DNA of 64,000 nt, from assembly GCF_005239225.2 (NCBI RefSeq), contig NC_133286.1:20164572-20228571 (forward strand). The letters run 5' to 3'. A model generated the notes under the pieces. That model was not told the origin of the DNA. It was given only the letters and a program-made list of their open reading frames with translations, and searched no databases. Both the position numbers and the translations under genes were made by a program. Source of the stretch: Populus alba. Its lineage: Eukaryota; Streptophyta; Magnoliopsida; Malpighiales; Salicaceae. This document shows, piece after piece, positions 1-11,260 of the stretch. Position 1 is the stretch's first letter; each line of letters opens with the position of its first letter.

Positions 1-470
1 TAATTCCGTGGTGGAATTACATGCTTTTTGATGATTTGATATTTCCTTACAGTTAGAAAAAAAAAATATATATATGCGCAGGATTTCTCATTTTAACAAC
101 ACGATTAAAGGTGCACCCTTAGGACATAATGGATTTATGGAATTGAAACTTCATCAATTGATTCACAGAATCTCTTAAAATTCTTGTTTTCAGAAATTGT
201 AATTGATTTTAAAGTTCCTAGCTGATTTTCGTGGTTTAACTTGATGGAGATGGCAAGAGCAAGGGTTTTTTATTTTCTTTATCTAAACTAGTGGTTGGGG
301 GGGATAGCTTGGAATTGGGAACTGACAAGCATGAACAGGAACTCTTATCTTGAATGGAGGGCATAGAAAAGTATGATTCTTGGATTATTATTAGAATGCC
401 TATCCACAGTCTTAAAGATGTGTGAAAGAAAGGGAAAAAAGTATTCTAATGCTTTCATGGAAATTCATAG
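1..470 (+). other. Intron 2 of MGL copy A (3' portion)
   Basis: The window opens inside an intron. The first bases match the sequence that starts about 15 bp after the exon 2 donor of MGL copy D (from 28330), and the match continues to the exon 3 acceptor, TTCATAG at 464-470. The first 240 bases differ from copy D by several substitutions and indels. From about 240 onward the two are almost identical. Exons 1 and 2 of copy A must lie before the window. Confidence 0.7.
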
Positions 471-1027
471 GTGCTGTTTGTGGGCCTGCTGATATAGTGG
501 ACCAAATGAGAGACCCTCATGAAGGGCCTTTCATGCTTCTTGGCCCAACAATGAATCCCAAGCTAGCCTTCGAGATATCAGGGAGAATCCCTCACCTGAG
601 CATGAGGATGAAGAAGCATTGCAAACGAGCAATGAAGTATGTCACCAAGATGAAGGAACTGGACCCTAACCTAGATGTCTTATACCCAGGGCTTAAAGAG
701 CATCCACAGCACAGTCTCTTGAAGTCCATGTCTAATAAGGATTATGGATTCGGTGGGGTTTTCTGCATTGACATGAAAACTGAAGGAAGGGCCTATCGCT
801 TGATGGACAAATTGCAAAACAACTCCAAATTTGGGTTCATGGGCGTTAGCTTGGGCTATTACGAGACCCTCATGTCTTGCTCTTCCAGTAGCACTAATAG
901 CATGTTGGACACCAAGGAAAAGGAAAGAGCCGGCATTTCACCGGGGCTGGTTAGATTTTCCGTCGGATACGTAGGGACTTTTGAGCAGAAATGGAGCCAG
1001 TTCACAAGGGCATATTCAGAAATGTAA
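471..1027 (+). CDS. Methionine gamma-lyase, exon 3 (copy A, 5' part outside window)
   Basis: This is the last exon of a PLP-dependent methionine gamma-lyase, the cytosolic enzyme that splits L-methionine into methanethiol, 2-oxobutyrate and ammonia. The exon begins after the acceptor at 469-470 in the frame GAVCGPADIV and stays open to TAA at 1025-1027. It contains the carboxy-terminal Cys/Met-metabolism PLP-enzyme region with the family signatures LGPTMNP, YPGLKEHPQH and VSLGYYETLMS. The protein reads identically to exon 3 of copy D, but without D's 1-base deletion at the exon start, so this copy could be functional if its first two exons are intact. The lysine-bearing exon 2 is not visible here. 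Confidence 0.75.
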
Positions 1028-1611
1028 TTCTGGGCTTTTTCCGGCAAGCTCAGAGCTTCGGTTTCAATCTATCCTGCGAAAATTAAACAATCACTCTCAT
1101 GTTTATGCCTGCCTCTCATGTTATAGCATTTCATGTCTCATGAGAGATATGAATTGAGACGATAATCTTCAAATGCATAATTATCATAAAGGGATAATAA
1201 TATATTAATTAAGCGTATGCAGTTTTAACTTTCACAATGAGTATCTCAGCTTTAATTACAATACGCACCTCAGGTGTCTCGTTTTATTTTGGTAGGGATT
1301 TGTTGAATTATCCATTAAATGATGACATGAGAACTAAAATCTTATAAAAAAGGTGGTCAACGTTATGATCATGAAAATCATGAAATATTGGTTCAGTTTT
1401 ACAAAGTTTAAAAGGCATTTCTTCTAAAACATTGTGAGTATGAAATCGGAGGTGTCAAAATTGCTTCTTGACTCTATTTATGACATAATTATATACCTAA
1501 AGTGACATAAACCCTAATATTCTTGTAAGGTTTCATGCATATGTCAGTAAATTCATAGCATATATTCATTGAGGTATTTGACTGTGTTGTTATTGATATC
1601 TGAACAACTTA
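1028..1611 (+). repeat. 3' flank of MGL copy A, duplicated after copy D
   Basis: This stretch aligns with 29343-29950 behind copy D. Shared landmarks are TTTCCGGCAAGCTCAGA, GAGACGATAATCTTCAAATG and, at the end, GATATCTGAACAACTTA. Unlike exon 3, it carries many substitutions and indels against D. The match stops at about 1611, where MGL exon 2 sequence of copy B starts abruptly. I read that point as an unequal-recombination junction. No gene lies in the stretch. Confidence 0.7.
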
Positions 1612-3152
1612 ACTAATAAAAAGGGGTAAAGGGGGTGGTGGACAATACTTTTGCTCCAATGATTCTCTCCCCGGCAAAGCTTGGGGCAGATGTGGTTGTG
1701 CATAGTATCTCCAAGTATATTAACGGTGAAGCTGATATTATTGCAGGTATTTTTAACAGCTTTAATTCCGTTGTGGAATTACAAGTTGATAAAAAAAAAA
1801 AAAAAAAAACATGCATATGATTTCTCATTTTACCATAATTAATCCATAATTATTAAAAATTATTTAATAAAAAAGACAGAAATAATAAAAAAATATTTTT
1901 ATCAGATCAGACACAATTCTTTTTATTTTTTCTATATTTATAGTATATGCATTATAACAAATTTCATCCTAGAGACTTCATTAATAGATTCACGAAATCT
2001 CTTAAAATTCTTGCTTGTTGATGAAGTGTTAAAATCGAATGTATTTATAAAATAGTTTTTTAATTGTTTTGTTAAATAGTACTTTCTTTCTCCAATGGTA
2101 AGGTAAATTTTCTTGTTGAATGCTTATACATGCAAAAAAAAAAAAAAAAAATCCTCTTTTCTGATGTTTAAGGATCTTTGATGGTAAAATTAATAATTTT
2201 ATAGAAAAAATAAGTGATAAATATATTTAAAAAGTTTCAAATTCTAAAGTTTAAGTTGTTTTGCTTTGAATTTGTATATTTTTAATGTAAGAAAAACTTG
2301 TCTTTTACTTTGAAGTTCAAGTGATATTTATAGCTTTTGAACCTTGTTTTTTTCTTTTTTTTATAGAGGGGCTAAAGAGTAATTTTATTATGACAATAAT
2401 TATGCTGGACAAATATCTCTTATATAAACATTAATAAGTATTAATAAAAAAAATAATATATTTTTCACAAGTATTAATGAATATATAAAACAAAAAGACT
2501 CAATACATGTTTTTGAAATTAAAAAATAAACCAAGACAAATTTCTGGAGAGTTAGGTTCAGATAGTGAATATAAGTCCACAAAAAAATATTAAGCATGCA
2601 ATATAAGCCCATAAAAAATATTTGGAAATGGGCAAAAATTTTAGAGCACATGAACATTATGGATTTGGGGCTAAAAAAAAGTTCTTTATCCATCACGTGC
2701 TTTCAGAAAATTTAATTGATTGTAAACTTTCTAAGCTGATTTTCGTGGTTTAACTTTAACTTGATGGGGTAGACAATCATATTTTCTTTTCTTTTCTTTT
2801 TCTAACGAGTGGTTGATTTGGGATTGCTTGGAATTGGAAACCGTCGACCATAATGGAGCGCATAGAAAAGCCATGATTCTTGGCTTCATTTTTATTACTT
2901 AATTATTATTGGAATGTCTACCCACGGTCTTAAAGACGTGTGGAAAGTCTTCTAATGCGTTAATGGAATTTCGTAGGTGCTGTTTGTTGGCCTGCTGATA
3001 TCGTAGACCAAATGAGAGACCATCATCAAGGGCCTTTGATGCTTCTTGGTCCAACAATGAATCCCAAGTTAGCCTTCGAAATGTCAGGGAGAATCCCTCC
3101 CTTGTGCATGAGAATGAAGAAACATTGCAAACGAGTGATGGAATTTACTATA
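1612..3152 (+). pseudogene. Methionine gamma-lyase pseudogene (copy B), interrupted
   Basis: Only the tail of exon 2 is present (about 1623-1746), in frame, with VVDNTFAPMILSPAKLGAD and the PLP-lysine motif SISKYINGEAD, followed by a donor at 1747. Intron 2 is longer (1747-2976) than the roughly 470 bp seen in copies A and D. Exon 3 restarts at 2977 after TCGTAG, with a Trp in place of the Gly of VCGPAD, and reads to about 3152, where homology ends in the middle of the exon. Another 65 bp of the same exon appears at 11196-11260. The 5' truncation and the large insertion make this a dead copy. Confidence 0.75.
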
Positions 3153-4095
3153 ACTACACCTTATCATCAGTGTTTTATTATAGCGTGAGTTATTATGTAT
3201 TGTAATTGCTTTCATTATAAATTATATTATTCTAAACTGTAACACGGGTGCTGTAGAATATGAGTATTTTTATTGTAGATTGTATTGTTTGGTTGGGGCA
3301 TGGTAAGGCTGCAACTTGCATGCCATATGCTTCTGGTTGGAGGCATGCCCCTTGAGGCTGGAGCCACCTAGCTCTATTCTTCTTCCAATAAAACCCTTCA
3401 TCTGCAATGGCTTAGCTATGTGTTCAGCTTTAATCCCTTACTCTATTCTTTTCACTATGCGTACAACATCATAGAAATGCTGAGTTAAGCTACCCATTAA
3501 ATGCTCATAATATGATGCCTTTAAGGTATTGGCAAACAAATTTACCATCTCTGTTTCTATTAAAGGGGGTTGGACATGCATTGTCTCATCCCTCCACCTT
3601 TGTGCATAGGCCCTTACGGACTCTTGGCTCCTTTTCTCTATTGACATTAGACTTGTTCGATCAGGAGCAATTTCCAAGTTAAACTTGTACTGCTTAAGGA
3701 AAGCTTCCACCAAGTCTCTCCAGCTCCTGATCCTAGCACTATCTAACCTCATGTACCATCTCAAAGCGGATCCTGCGAGGCTATCCTGATAGAAATAAAT
3801 TAACAGTTTATCATCGCGGATTACTTCTGTCATTTTATTATAGTAGGATCGAAGGTGAGTGTTTGGGCATTCCGAACCGGTGTACTTGATGAATTCTGGT
3901 ATCCTAAAATCTTTTGGCACCACGATGTTTAGTACCAGACATACTTCAGCGACTCGCATAGGGTCAAACCAGTCATTACCCTCAACTACCCTTAATCTTT
4001 CTTCCAAAGCCAAGAGCTTGTCCTGGTCCATGAAACTGGGAGACCTATTATCCGGGGTTCCCTCCGCTGTTAAGTTAATAATGATTGGAGCATGA
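3153..4095 (-). pseudogene. Ty3/gypsy-type gag fragment (3' part)
   Basis: On the minus strand this encodes a retrotransposon gag (capsid) segment with the Retrotrans_gag features of the plant Tat/Ogre-like lineage: an FRIPEFIKYTGSECP block, a YFYQDSLAGSALRWYMRL block, and a WRDLVEAFLKQYKFN block. The frame is open from the insertion point at 4095 to a TAG at 3438-3440. Translation beyond that stop still resembles gag (KGFIGR) to about 3300, so the stop is premature. The reading frame upstream continues at 6350 on the other side of an inserted LTR. No protease, reverse transcriptase or integrase follows. The fragment lies within MGL copy B. Confidence 0.7.
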
Positions 4096-6350
4096 TGTTG
4101 CTACCCAATTTTTGACCCATGTTTTTGATATATTTTCAAAAAATCCAAAAATAGAGAAAAACAATGAAAATCCAAAAAAAATATGTTTTTTTTTAATATA
4201 TTTTCATCATTTTAGCATTTTCAACGTCGTCTAAAAAAAGAATTTAAATTGTTAAAAGATTTTCAAACGTGTTCGACTTTTCACGCGTCATTTTTAAATT
4301 ATTGATTTTCCGCATTTGAGTCGACGTTGATATTGCTCGTTTCAAAAAATACAAAAAAATAAGAAAAATCAAAATTTACAAAAAAAAAGAAGTTGAGGGA
4401 CCAAGTTGAAAAACCTAGCAACATTTTGCCTATAAATACTGGTTTCCTCAACACATTCAAGGGGGGAGGTTAATTTGGGGACATTGAGAAAAAACACAAA
4501 ACCCTAAAACCCAATTTTTTCTCTCCACTCAAAAACAACTGGCCGGCGGCGCCTCCCCCTACTGATTTTGAATTTTTGTTTCTCGGGGTCCTTGGATTTT
4601 ACTCTCCCATAACCAGAGAGCCAAGGACCCCCACCATCGGAGTCCCACATTTGACCCACACGGTTCACCATCTTCATCTCTTTCTCCCACAGCCGTACCT
4701 ACCAAAAAAATCACAGCCGCCGGCCAGGACCTTTTTTTTCCTTCCCCATTTTTCCTCCACCACGGCCAAACACCCCCCCACCTTCTGATTTTTCTTCTCC
4801 AACCGGCCGCCAGGACAGCCCCTCTTCTTCTCTCCCGGTCGCTCCTTTCCTAACCAGAGAACCGGCCACCGTTGATCTCTCTCCCTCATCCCCACGGATG
4901 CGGCCAATATCCTCTCCCTCTCCAACGGTGGTTTCCTTTTCCTTCTCCGGCTCCCCTGTGAACCAGCCCCCTCCCCTGATTTGATTCTTTTTCCCTTCTC
5001 ACAGCCGACCCCCAATAGCCCCCGCTGCTCACCATCTTCTTCCTCTCTCTCTCGCCGGCCAGCCTTCCACAGCAGCACCCAATCTCCTCAGCACCGCCAC
5101 CGATCTCCCCACAACTGAAGAACCCAGCGACGAGAAGCAGCTCCACCGAACCGGAGATCCGCCACCAGCTTGGGGGACGCCGTCTGACCTTCCCAGCAGG
5201 AATCCCATTCACCGGCTTCTTTCATCGAAGAACCCAGCTCGCCCGGACCGCATCGGAGCCTCCAGCAGCAGCTCTTTGGACACACGCCGGCCATCCGAAG
5301 CAGAGGAGAAGGTGATGAAATCCTTCACAACAGAAGCAGCGCCGGAGGAGGAGAGAACTGAAATGATTTGAAAACCGTAACCAAAAAGACCCAAAAAAAA
5401 CAGATCTGAAAAACAAAGAAAAAGAATTAAAATCGACTGCTGTGTTGTTCCCTTTTTTTTGTTCTGCAGGTCATCGTCGGCGTTGGGAGGCTGAGAAGAA
5501 GCCGATCCCCCCTGCTGCTGCGTTTTCTCGTGGAGGCGCGTGAACCCACGCGCCGCCAGTGGCGGTGGCGCGTGGGAAGACGCGCCGCCACTGATTCTCT
5601 GCACCTGAAGCCTCCCAGCACTGTTCCCGTGTACTGTTCCTGCATGTTCTAGAAGCCTTAGGATGTTTTAGGGGTTGTTTAGTAATTTTAGAATTGTTTA
5701 AAGTAATTTTTGTTTAGTTTTGAGTTTTTGTAATTTGTATTTTTGTAAATATTGGATGTAAAAGAAAAGAAAAGAAAAGAAAAAGAAAAGAAAGAGAAAA
5801 TAATAATAAAAAAGGGGTTGTGTGTGTTGGTGTATTTTTATTTATTTATTTTGTATTTGTATTTGTATTGTGGATGTAAAAGAAAAGAAAAAGAAACAAA
5901 AAATAGTAAAAGTGAATGTAGGTGTTTGTATGTGTTTTATTTTTTTATTTTTTATTTATATATATTTTATTTTTTAATGATAAAATTGCAGATATCAAAA
6001 GAAGAATTTAATATTTTGATTGGATCACGGTTAAGAATTATTAACTTATACGTAAGTAATATTTCTAATTTCCGATGAAAAGACAATTATTAAAACTTCT
6101 TTAACACATCAAATTCGTGAAGCAGCTTACCTCAGGTAGGGTGTGTTAGGGGTGCTGATACCTTCCCTAACCACAACCAGTCCCTTACCAGCGAATCTCT
6201 GACAAGACCAGTACATCAGGTTTCCTAGTAGCCCTCAATAAATTACTAGGTGGCGACTCCAACGAACCAATTCAAAGCAAGCGTAACAAACGAGATTTAA
6301 ATCGCCAGCCGATGCCGCGCGCTGATCGCTGATTTTTTCGGGGTGCGACA
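4096..6350 (-). mobile_element. Solo LTR (~2.25 kb) inserted in a gag gene
   Basis: The element starts TGTTGC and ends GCGACA, so it has TG...CA ends. It is flanked by near-identical 5-bp direct repeats, CATGA (4091-4095) and TATGA (6351-6355). It splits one gag reading frame, which resumes in the same frame on each side, so the boundaries are set by sequence alone. Read on the minus strand it begins TGTCGCACCCCGAA and carries GGAGTCGCCACC and a GGTATCAGCACCCCTAA motif about 150-250 bp in, features I associate with large plant gypsy LTRs. The interior includes a strongly C/T-rich tract at about 4540-5250. No coding domain is present. Short open frames inside it on both strands are not genes. 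Confidence 0.75.
5752..5990. repeat. Tandem ~120-bp duplication with AAAAG runs inside the solo LTR
   Basis: Two diverged units start with TGGATGTAAAAGAAAAG, at about 5752 and 5871. Each is followed by a G/T-rich stretch and then an AT-rich one. The first unit has a longer AAAAG simple repeat (5758-5800). Confidence 0.65.
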
Positions 6351-6600
6351 TATGAGTTGGTTGGATAGGGGTGATAGGCACAAAATGTTGTTCATTGGCC
6401 GAGTTTGCCCCCTGGTTTTGAAATGCTTGAGGGATGTGAGCTGCTGGCGCTCCTTCAGGTGGTTGTGCTGATGTTCTCTCCCCATTCTTAGCTCTTAGAA
6501 GTTGCTCGAGTAGGTCGGTCAGTTGAACAACTTCGTTTTTTACAGATTCCAACTCAGTCTGATAATGTGACTCTAAGTGTGCTCTTTCTTCGTTCTCCAT
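6351..6600 (-). pseudogene. Ty3/gypsy-type gag fragment (amino-terminal part)
   Basis: The minus-strand ATG at 6598-6600 opens a frame with an amino-terminal coiled-coil-like segment (ESVKNEVVQLTDLLEQLLRA) and a Pro/Gln-rich stretch. The native frame runs to the solo-LTR insertion at 6350 and continues at 4095, so this is the start of the same gag as 3153-4095. Bases 6601-6890 upstream on that strand would be untranslated leader. I see no gene there. Confidence 0.6.
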
Positions 6601-6889
6601 CCTTAATCTGGACCAGGTGTGGTGGACTTTAAATGTGGGACCTATGTTTCACGATCTGGAATGCATATGATAATTAAAAACAACATGCTTGATGAAAATA
6701 TGAGGCACATGTGATGTGTATTTTTTAGGAGCTGATTCATTACTTTTGCAATCCTTTTGCTAAGTTCTTATCATAACAGCTTACTAAAACAAAAAATGAT
6801 TTCATCTCAAGAGCCTGTATTGATGAGTTTAACATTATTAATCTTGATGCAAATGAAAGTAAGATATACATTCTAAGGACAAGCTCTAT

Positions 6890-9589
6890 TTATTAAGTGA
6901 GAATTGGTAGGTTTGATCACTAGGAACCCTAACTGGTCTCAGAGATCGGGTACTTGGACTGGTTGCATAAAGAGAAGGTATTAGCACCCCAAATGCGACT
7001 TACCTAAGGTAAGTTGCATTGTTTGATTGTCTGATAAAAAACTAAGGTGTTATCCTATTTCAATTGTTGGTCTATTTACGGCTCAAGAAAAGTCCTCCTC
7101 AATAAGAAGGTCCTTATCTTATCGGGTAAAATCATAACCGTTCTAACGTCTATATAAAACTAAATTTTTAATATCAAGAATACGTTTTACATATAAATTT
7201 ATAATCCCCAATACTAAAAGAATACAAAAAGATTTTTTTAAAATTTTTAAAATATTAGCCTAGTTCTCGTGGTTTTAACAAACTTGTTGTTAAAGCCAAA
7301 ATGCATGCTAATACACATATTTCTTGAAATTTCTTTTGTTATAGGAAAAAATGATGTGATGATTTTTTTTTTTTTGGAGAGACTAGGTCGTATGTACTAA
7401 AACAAAAAATATATTTTTTGATGTCTTGATGAAAACCGGGTATTTTAATACTGGATTTCTATCTTTACGGTATAAAAATTACAAGCCAATATTAAGCAAT
7501 TTTAATAAAAATATGCAGGAAAATCAACTATATTTTTTAAAGGATTTTTCAGAATTTTTAAAAGCAAAACATTTTTTATTTTTTAAATTTTCTTTGATGT
7601 TTTGATGAAAACCGGGTATTTTAATACTAGATTTGTATTTTTACGGTATAAAAATACAAACCAATATTAAGCTATTTTGATAAAAATATGCAGGAAAATC
7701 AACAATATTTTTCAAGGATTTTTCAGAATTTTTTTAATTTTTTTTTATATATATCCATATACATATATATAAATAATATAAAAAAACAATATAATAAATA
7801 ATATAAATCATTAGGTGGGCTGGGCTGGGTCGGCCCAACTAACTGAGCCGAACTCAGTCCAATAGGGATTGGGCCGATCTCGGCCCAACAAAGTCTCCTA
7901 TTTTTGTTCGGGCCGGACCTGGCCCAAATAGCAGGAATGGGCCAGAATCAGTCTGACCCACAAACACATGGCTAGGCCAGAACCAGTCTGGCCCAAAGAA
8001 GAAAAAACCAACAATGCTGGGCCAGAATCAGCCTGGCCCAGCAACATAACATTAGGGGGGAATTATTTCCCCCCTCCCCTCCTGCATGCAGAACGCTGTT
8101 TGTTTGCGTCGGTGGTGGTGGTGTGGTGGAGGCCGGTGGCGGTGTCTCGGCTCACAGACGGCGACTCCCAGTAGTGGTGCTGTTGTTCAACCGGGAAAGA
8201 GAGAGATTTCTTCCTCTTCCCCTCTCCTCTAGTTTTTCGTTTTTAGTGGTTCTCTTTTGTTCGGTTGTTTCTCTCCCTTTTCGGTTCTGTTTTTTTAAAA
8301 AAAAACTTCCCTCTCCGGTTTCAAGCTTCCCCTTAGTCTTTCCTTTCTCTCTCTATTTCTTTTTGTTTTTTATTTCTCTGTGTTTTCTTTTTGTTTTTTT
8401 TTTCTTCCTTTGGTTCGTTCCTCTCCCTCTCTCCTTTTTCTGCCTCCTCCTTGCGTGCTGGCGTTTGGGTCCTATTTATAGGGCAAAGGGAGAGGGGGTG
8501 TCCCTATCGTTGTGCATGGGGAGCGGCCACTTCCTGCCCTGCCATGGCGCCGAATGAGGTGGCCAATGGGTGTGGCTGGCAGGGCGCGTCTCTTGGGGTC
8601 TCATCAATGAAGGGGCATGGGGCTTCGGGTTGTGACAGAAGCGTGCGGAGGGAGAGAGAGGCATGAAGATTTAAACAAAAGTTTCTTTCTTCCCTTGTTG
8701 CGCGTCCAGGGGAAAAAGGAGGGGGAACAGTGTCGCTCAAAACGACACCGTTCTGTTCTCTTCTTTTTTTTTTCAAACATAAAACGGTGATGTTTTGGAC
8801 AAAACGCGCCGTTTCATTTAAATATGGCGCCACACGTCAACTTCCAAATCAGCCCTCAATTATCTTTTGTTTATTTCAATTGCATCCCTGAAAACTTCAA
8901 CCTCCGCCCTTATAGTTGGCCGCCTTTTCCGCTTTGATCCTTGGCCTCTGATTTATGCAATTTGACCCTTAATTGATCAATAAACTTTCAATTTCTTCTA
9001 TTTAGCCCCTGATTTTGTTAATTACAGCCCCTATATTTACACGCCTTTTCCAATTTGGTCCTTGGTTTCGGATATTCTCAATTAAGTCTCTAATTGGCCA
9101 TTAAACTTTAATATTTATGCAATTAAGCCCCTGATTTGACCAAATCAACTCTTAAAAATTATAATTTGACCTCAGAACTTTAATTTCTTTCAATTAAAGC
9201 CCAAATTGACTTAAAAATCCATTTTTCTTGCAATCAAACCCTCTATAAATTCAATTTAACTTGCAATAAATCCAATTAAGTCCATAAACATTCAATTTTG
9301 GACTTTTCCTTCACATTGAATTTTCTTTTCCAACTAGGCTCTCATCATTCAAGGATATACTGTCAAAATTTAATCTTTGTATTATTATTATTTTATTATT
9401 TTATTTTATTTTATTATTTTTATTTTATTTTTTATTATATATTTTTTTCAAATTTTTTTTGACCATTTTCTGAGCGCTCTCGCCTCCTATTATTTTTTTA
9501 ATTTCTTCCAGCTACACATTTATTTATTATTATTATTATATTTATTTTATTTTGTTATTTATTATTGTTATTATTTGTTATTATTATTA

Positions 9590-9620
<31 letters not shown>

Positions 9621-9647
9621 GTGGGGACCCAAAAATGGGTTACAACA
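6890..9647 (+). mobile_element. Truncated LTR related to the solo LTR, opposite orientation
   Basis: On the + strand, 6915-7020 (CTAGGAACCCTAACTGG, GGTATTAGCACCCC, TTACCTAAGGTAAGTTGCAT) matches the minus-strand start region of the LTR at 4096-6350. The right end, GGGACCCAAAAATGGGTTAC then AACA (to 9647), matches that LTR's other terminus. The first ~150 bp (TGTCGCACC...) are missing. The interior has repeated GGCCCA/GGGCCAGA motifs at 7810-8045, a C/T-rich tract at 8190-8460, and degenerate repeats of the type TTAGCCCCTGATTT at 8840-9300. The interior differs from the solo LTR, so this is a relative, not a copy. No coding domain was recognised. Confidence 0.6.
7418..7735. repeat. Tandem duplication, period ~176 bp, inside the truncated LTR
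   Basis: Two units share GATGAAAACCGGGTATTTTA, TTTACGGTATAAAAAT, ATATGCAGGAAAATCAAC and GGATTTTTCAGAATTTTT in the same order. The first begins at about 7418 and the second at about 7594. Confidence 0.75.
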
Positions 9648-11110
9648 ATTATTATTATTGTTAATAATTTTTTTCAAAAAACAATTATTACTGTAGAAAC
9701 TTTGGCCAGGCAAGTTTGATATTGTTATTAATATGATAAATATTATTATTTGTATTCTAAATATTATTATCTTTATTGTATTTCAAAGTCTTAATATTAA
9801 GAATATTGAAAAATTGAAAAAAATAATAATAACAATTATCATTATTATTATTGTTAATAATTTTTTCAAAAAACAATATTATTGTAGAAACTTTGGCCAT
9901 GCAAGTTTAATATTATTATTAATATGATAAATATTATTATTTGTATTCTAAATATTGTAATCTTTATTGTAATTAAAAGTATTAATATTAAGAATATTAT
10001 TATTGTGATATAAATATTATGATTTTTATTATAATTAACATTAAAAATAGTATTATTTGTGTTATAAATATTATTATTTTTACTAAAATTAAAAGTATTA
10101 ATATAAAAAATAGTATTATTCATGTTATAAATATTATTATTTTTCATATAATTAATAGTATTAATATGAAAAGTGATATTATTTGTGTTGTAAATACTAT
10201 AGAGCCTTAAGGGGTGTTTCTCTAGTTTGTTTTTTTGGCAAGAATTACAGTTGGGGGCATTGCCTCCTCTACTAAAAGCTATTGGGCTGCCATACCCTGG
10301 TGCTAGGATAGACCCGCCCACTTGACTGAAGACACTGGTAAGTTGGTCTGTAGGTCGTGGGCATGGCTATGCACACCAAAGAGAAGTGAGTCTGGATGTA
10401 GGACCCAGCATCCATGGGTTTGCTCCTAGACCCAAAAGGTTTGGGCCTTAGATAATGGGTTAAGCAACTAGACCCAAATTTAATGGTTCCTCTCGACTGA
10501 CCCACAAGGAATGGGTTGAGTGAAGGGATCGAAATCTAACGGGTCATGTGTCGGGCCAGCAAGGAAATGGTCTTGTTGCAGGACCCAAGGTAATGAGTGT
10601 GGCGCAGGACCAAAGCTTTTTTTTGGTCCTACACAAAAATATGTAAAACAATATAATAATTAGTAACAATTATTATTATTGTTGTTGTTCTTACAATAAA
10701 AACTTGGACTAGATAAGTTTAATATTATTATTATTATGCTAATATTATTATTTTCATTATAATTAAAAGAATTAATATTAAAAATATTATTATTTGTGTT
10801 ATAAATACTATTATTTTTATTATAATTAAAAGTATTAATATTAAAAATAATATTATTTGTGTGAGAAATATTATTATTTTGAGTATAATTAATATTGCTA
10901 ATATAATAATTAATAAATTTAAAAAAATATATTATTAATATTGAAAAAAAATAGTAGATTTAATTTAAAGGGTAGAATTAAGAATTATTATTATTATTTA
11001 TTGTTATCATTAGTATATTGAAAAAATTGTTATTACCGTAAAAGAAAAACCAAATATATTTTTTAAATGATTAAAAAATATAAAAACTTGGAAAAACAAG
11101 TTAAATATTA
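9648..11110. repeat. ATT-rich tandem-repeat field with a non-repetitive insert
   Basis: Units with TAGAAACTTTGGCCA, GCAAGTTT and AATATGATAAATATTATTAT recur at about 9659 and 9855 (period near 195 bp). A diverged relative (AAACTTGGACTAGATAAG) lies at about 10690. Between them, 10205-10640 is GC-richer DNA with repeated ACCCA/GGACCC motifs and no recognised gene. It may be a fragment of another element. Short open frames in this low-complexity DNA are not supported as genes. Confidence 0.6.
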
Positions 11111-11195
11111 TTATCAATATTATAAATAGCTATGTTGGATCCAGCAATCTGCAGGACTCACTCAAAATAACCTTGGGTCCTGGTGGTATGCAAGG

Positions 11196-11260
11196 CTCTA
11201 ATAAGGATTATGGGTTTGCTAAGGGTTTTTTGCGTTGACATGAAAACTAAAAGTGTTTCA
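11196..11260 (+). pseudogene. MGL copy B, continuation of exon 3
   Basis: CTCTAATAAGGATTATGG followed by a diverged stretch and TTGACATGAAAACT matches exon 3 of copies A and D (A positions about 730-782). It shows the far side of the retrotransposon block that split copy B at about 3152. About 85 bp of exon sequence between the two pieces is missing, so the event was not a simple insertion. Homology ends near 11260 with no acceptable reading frame. Confidence 0.65.

Noticed and set aside
4576..5645. Protein-coding genes in the C/T-rich tract of the solo LTR
   Set aside because: Open frames exist on both strands because of skewed composition. They are Pro/Arg/Gly-rich, overlap each other and have no domain or splice structure.
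8123..8833. Overlapping frames with hydrophobic Phe/Leu/Ser-rich products
   Set aside because: They are produced by the TTC/TTT-rich LTR interior. There is no start context, domain or conservation signal.
9377..10210. Tyr/Ile/Asn-rich frames in ATT repeats
   Set aside because: Pure low-complexity translation of an ATT-type repeat field.
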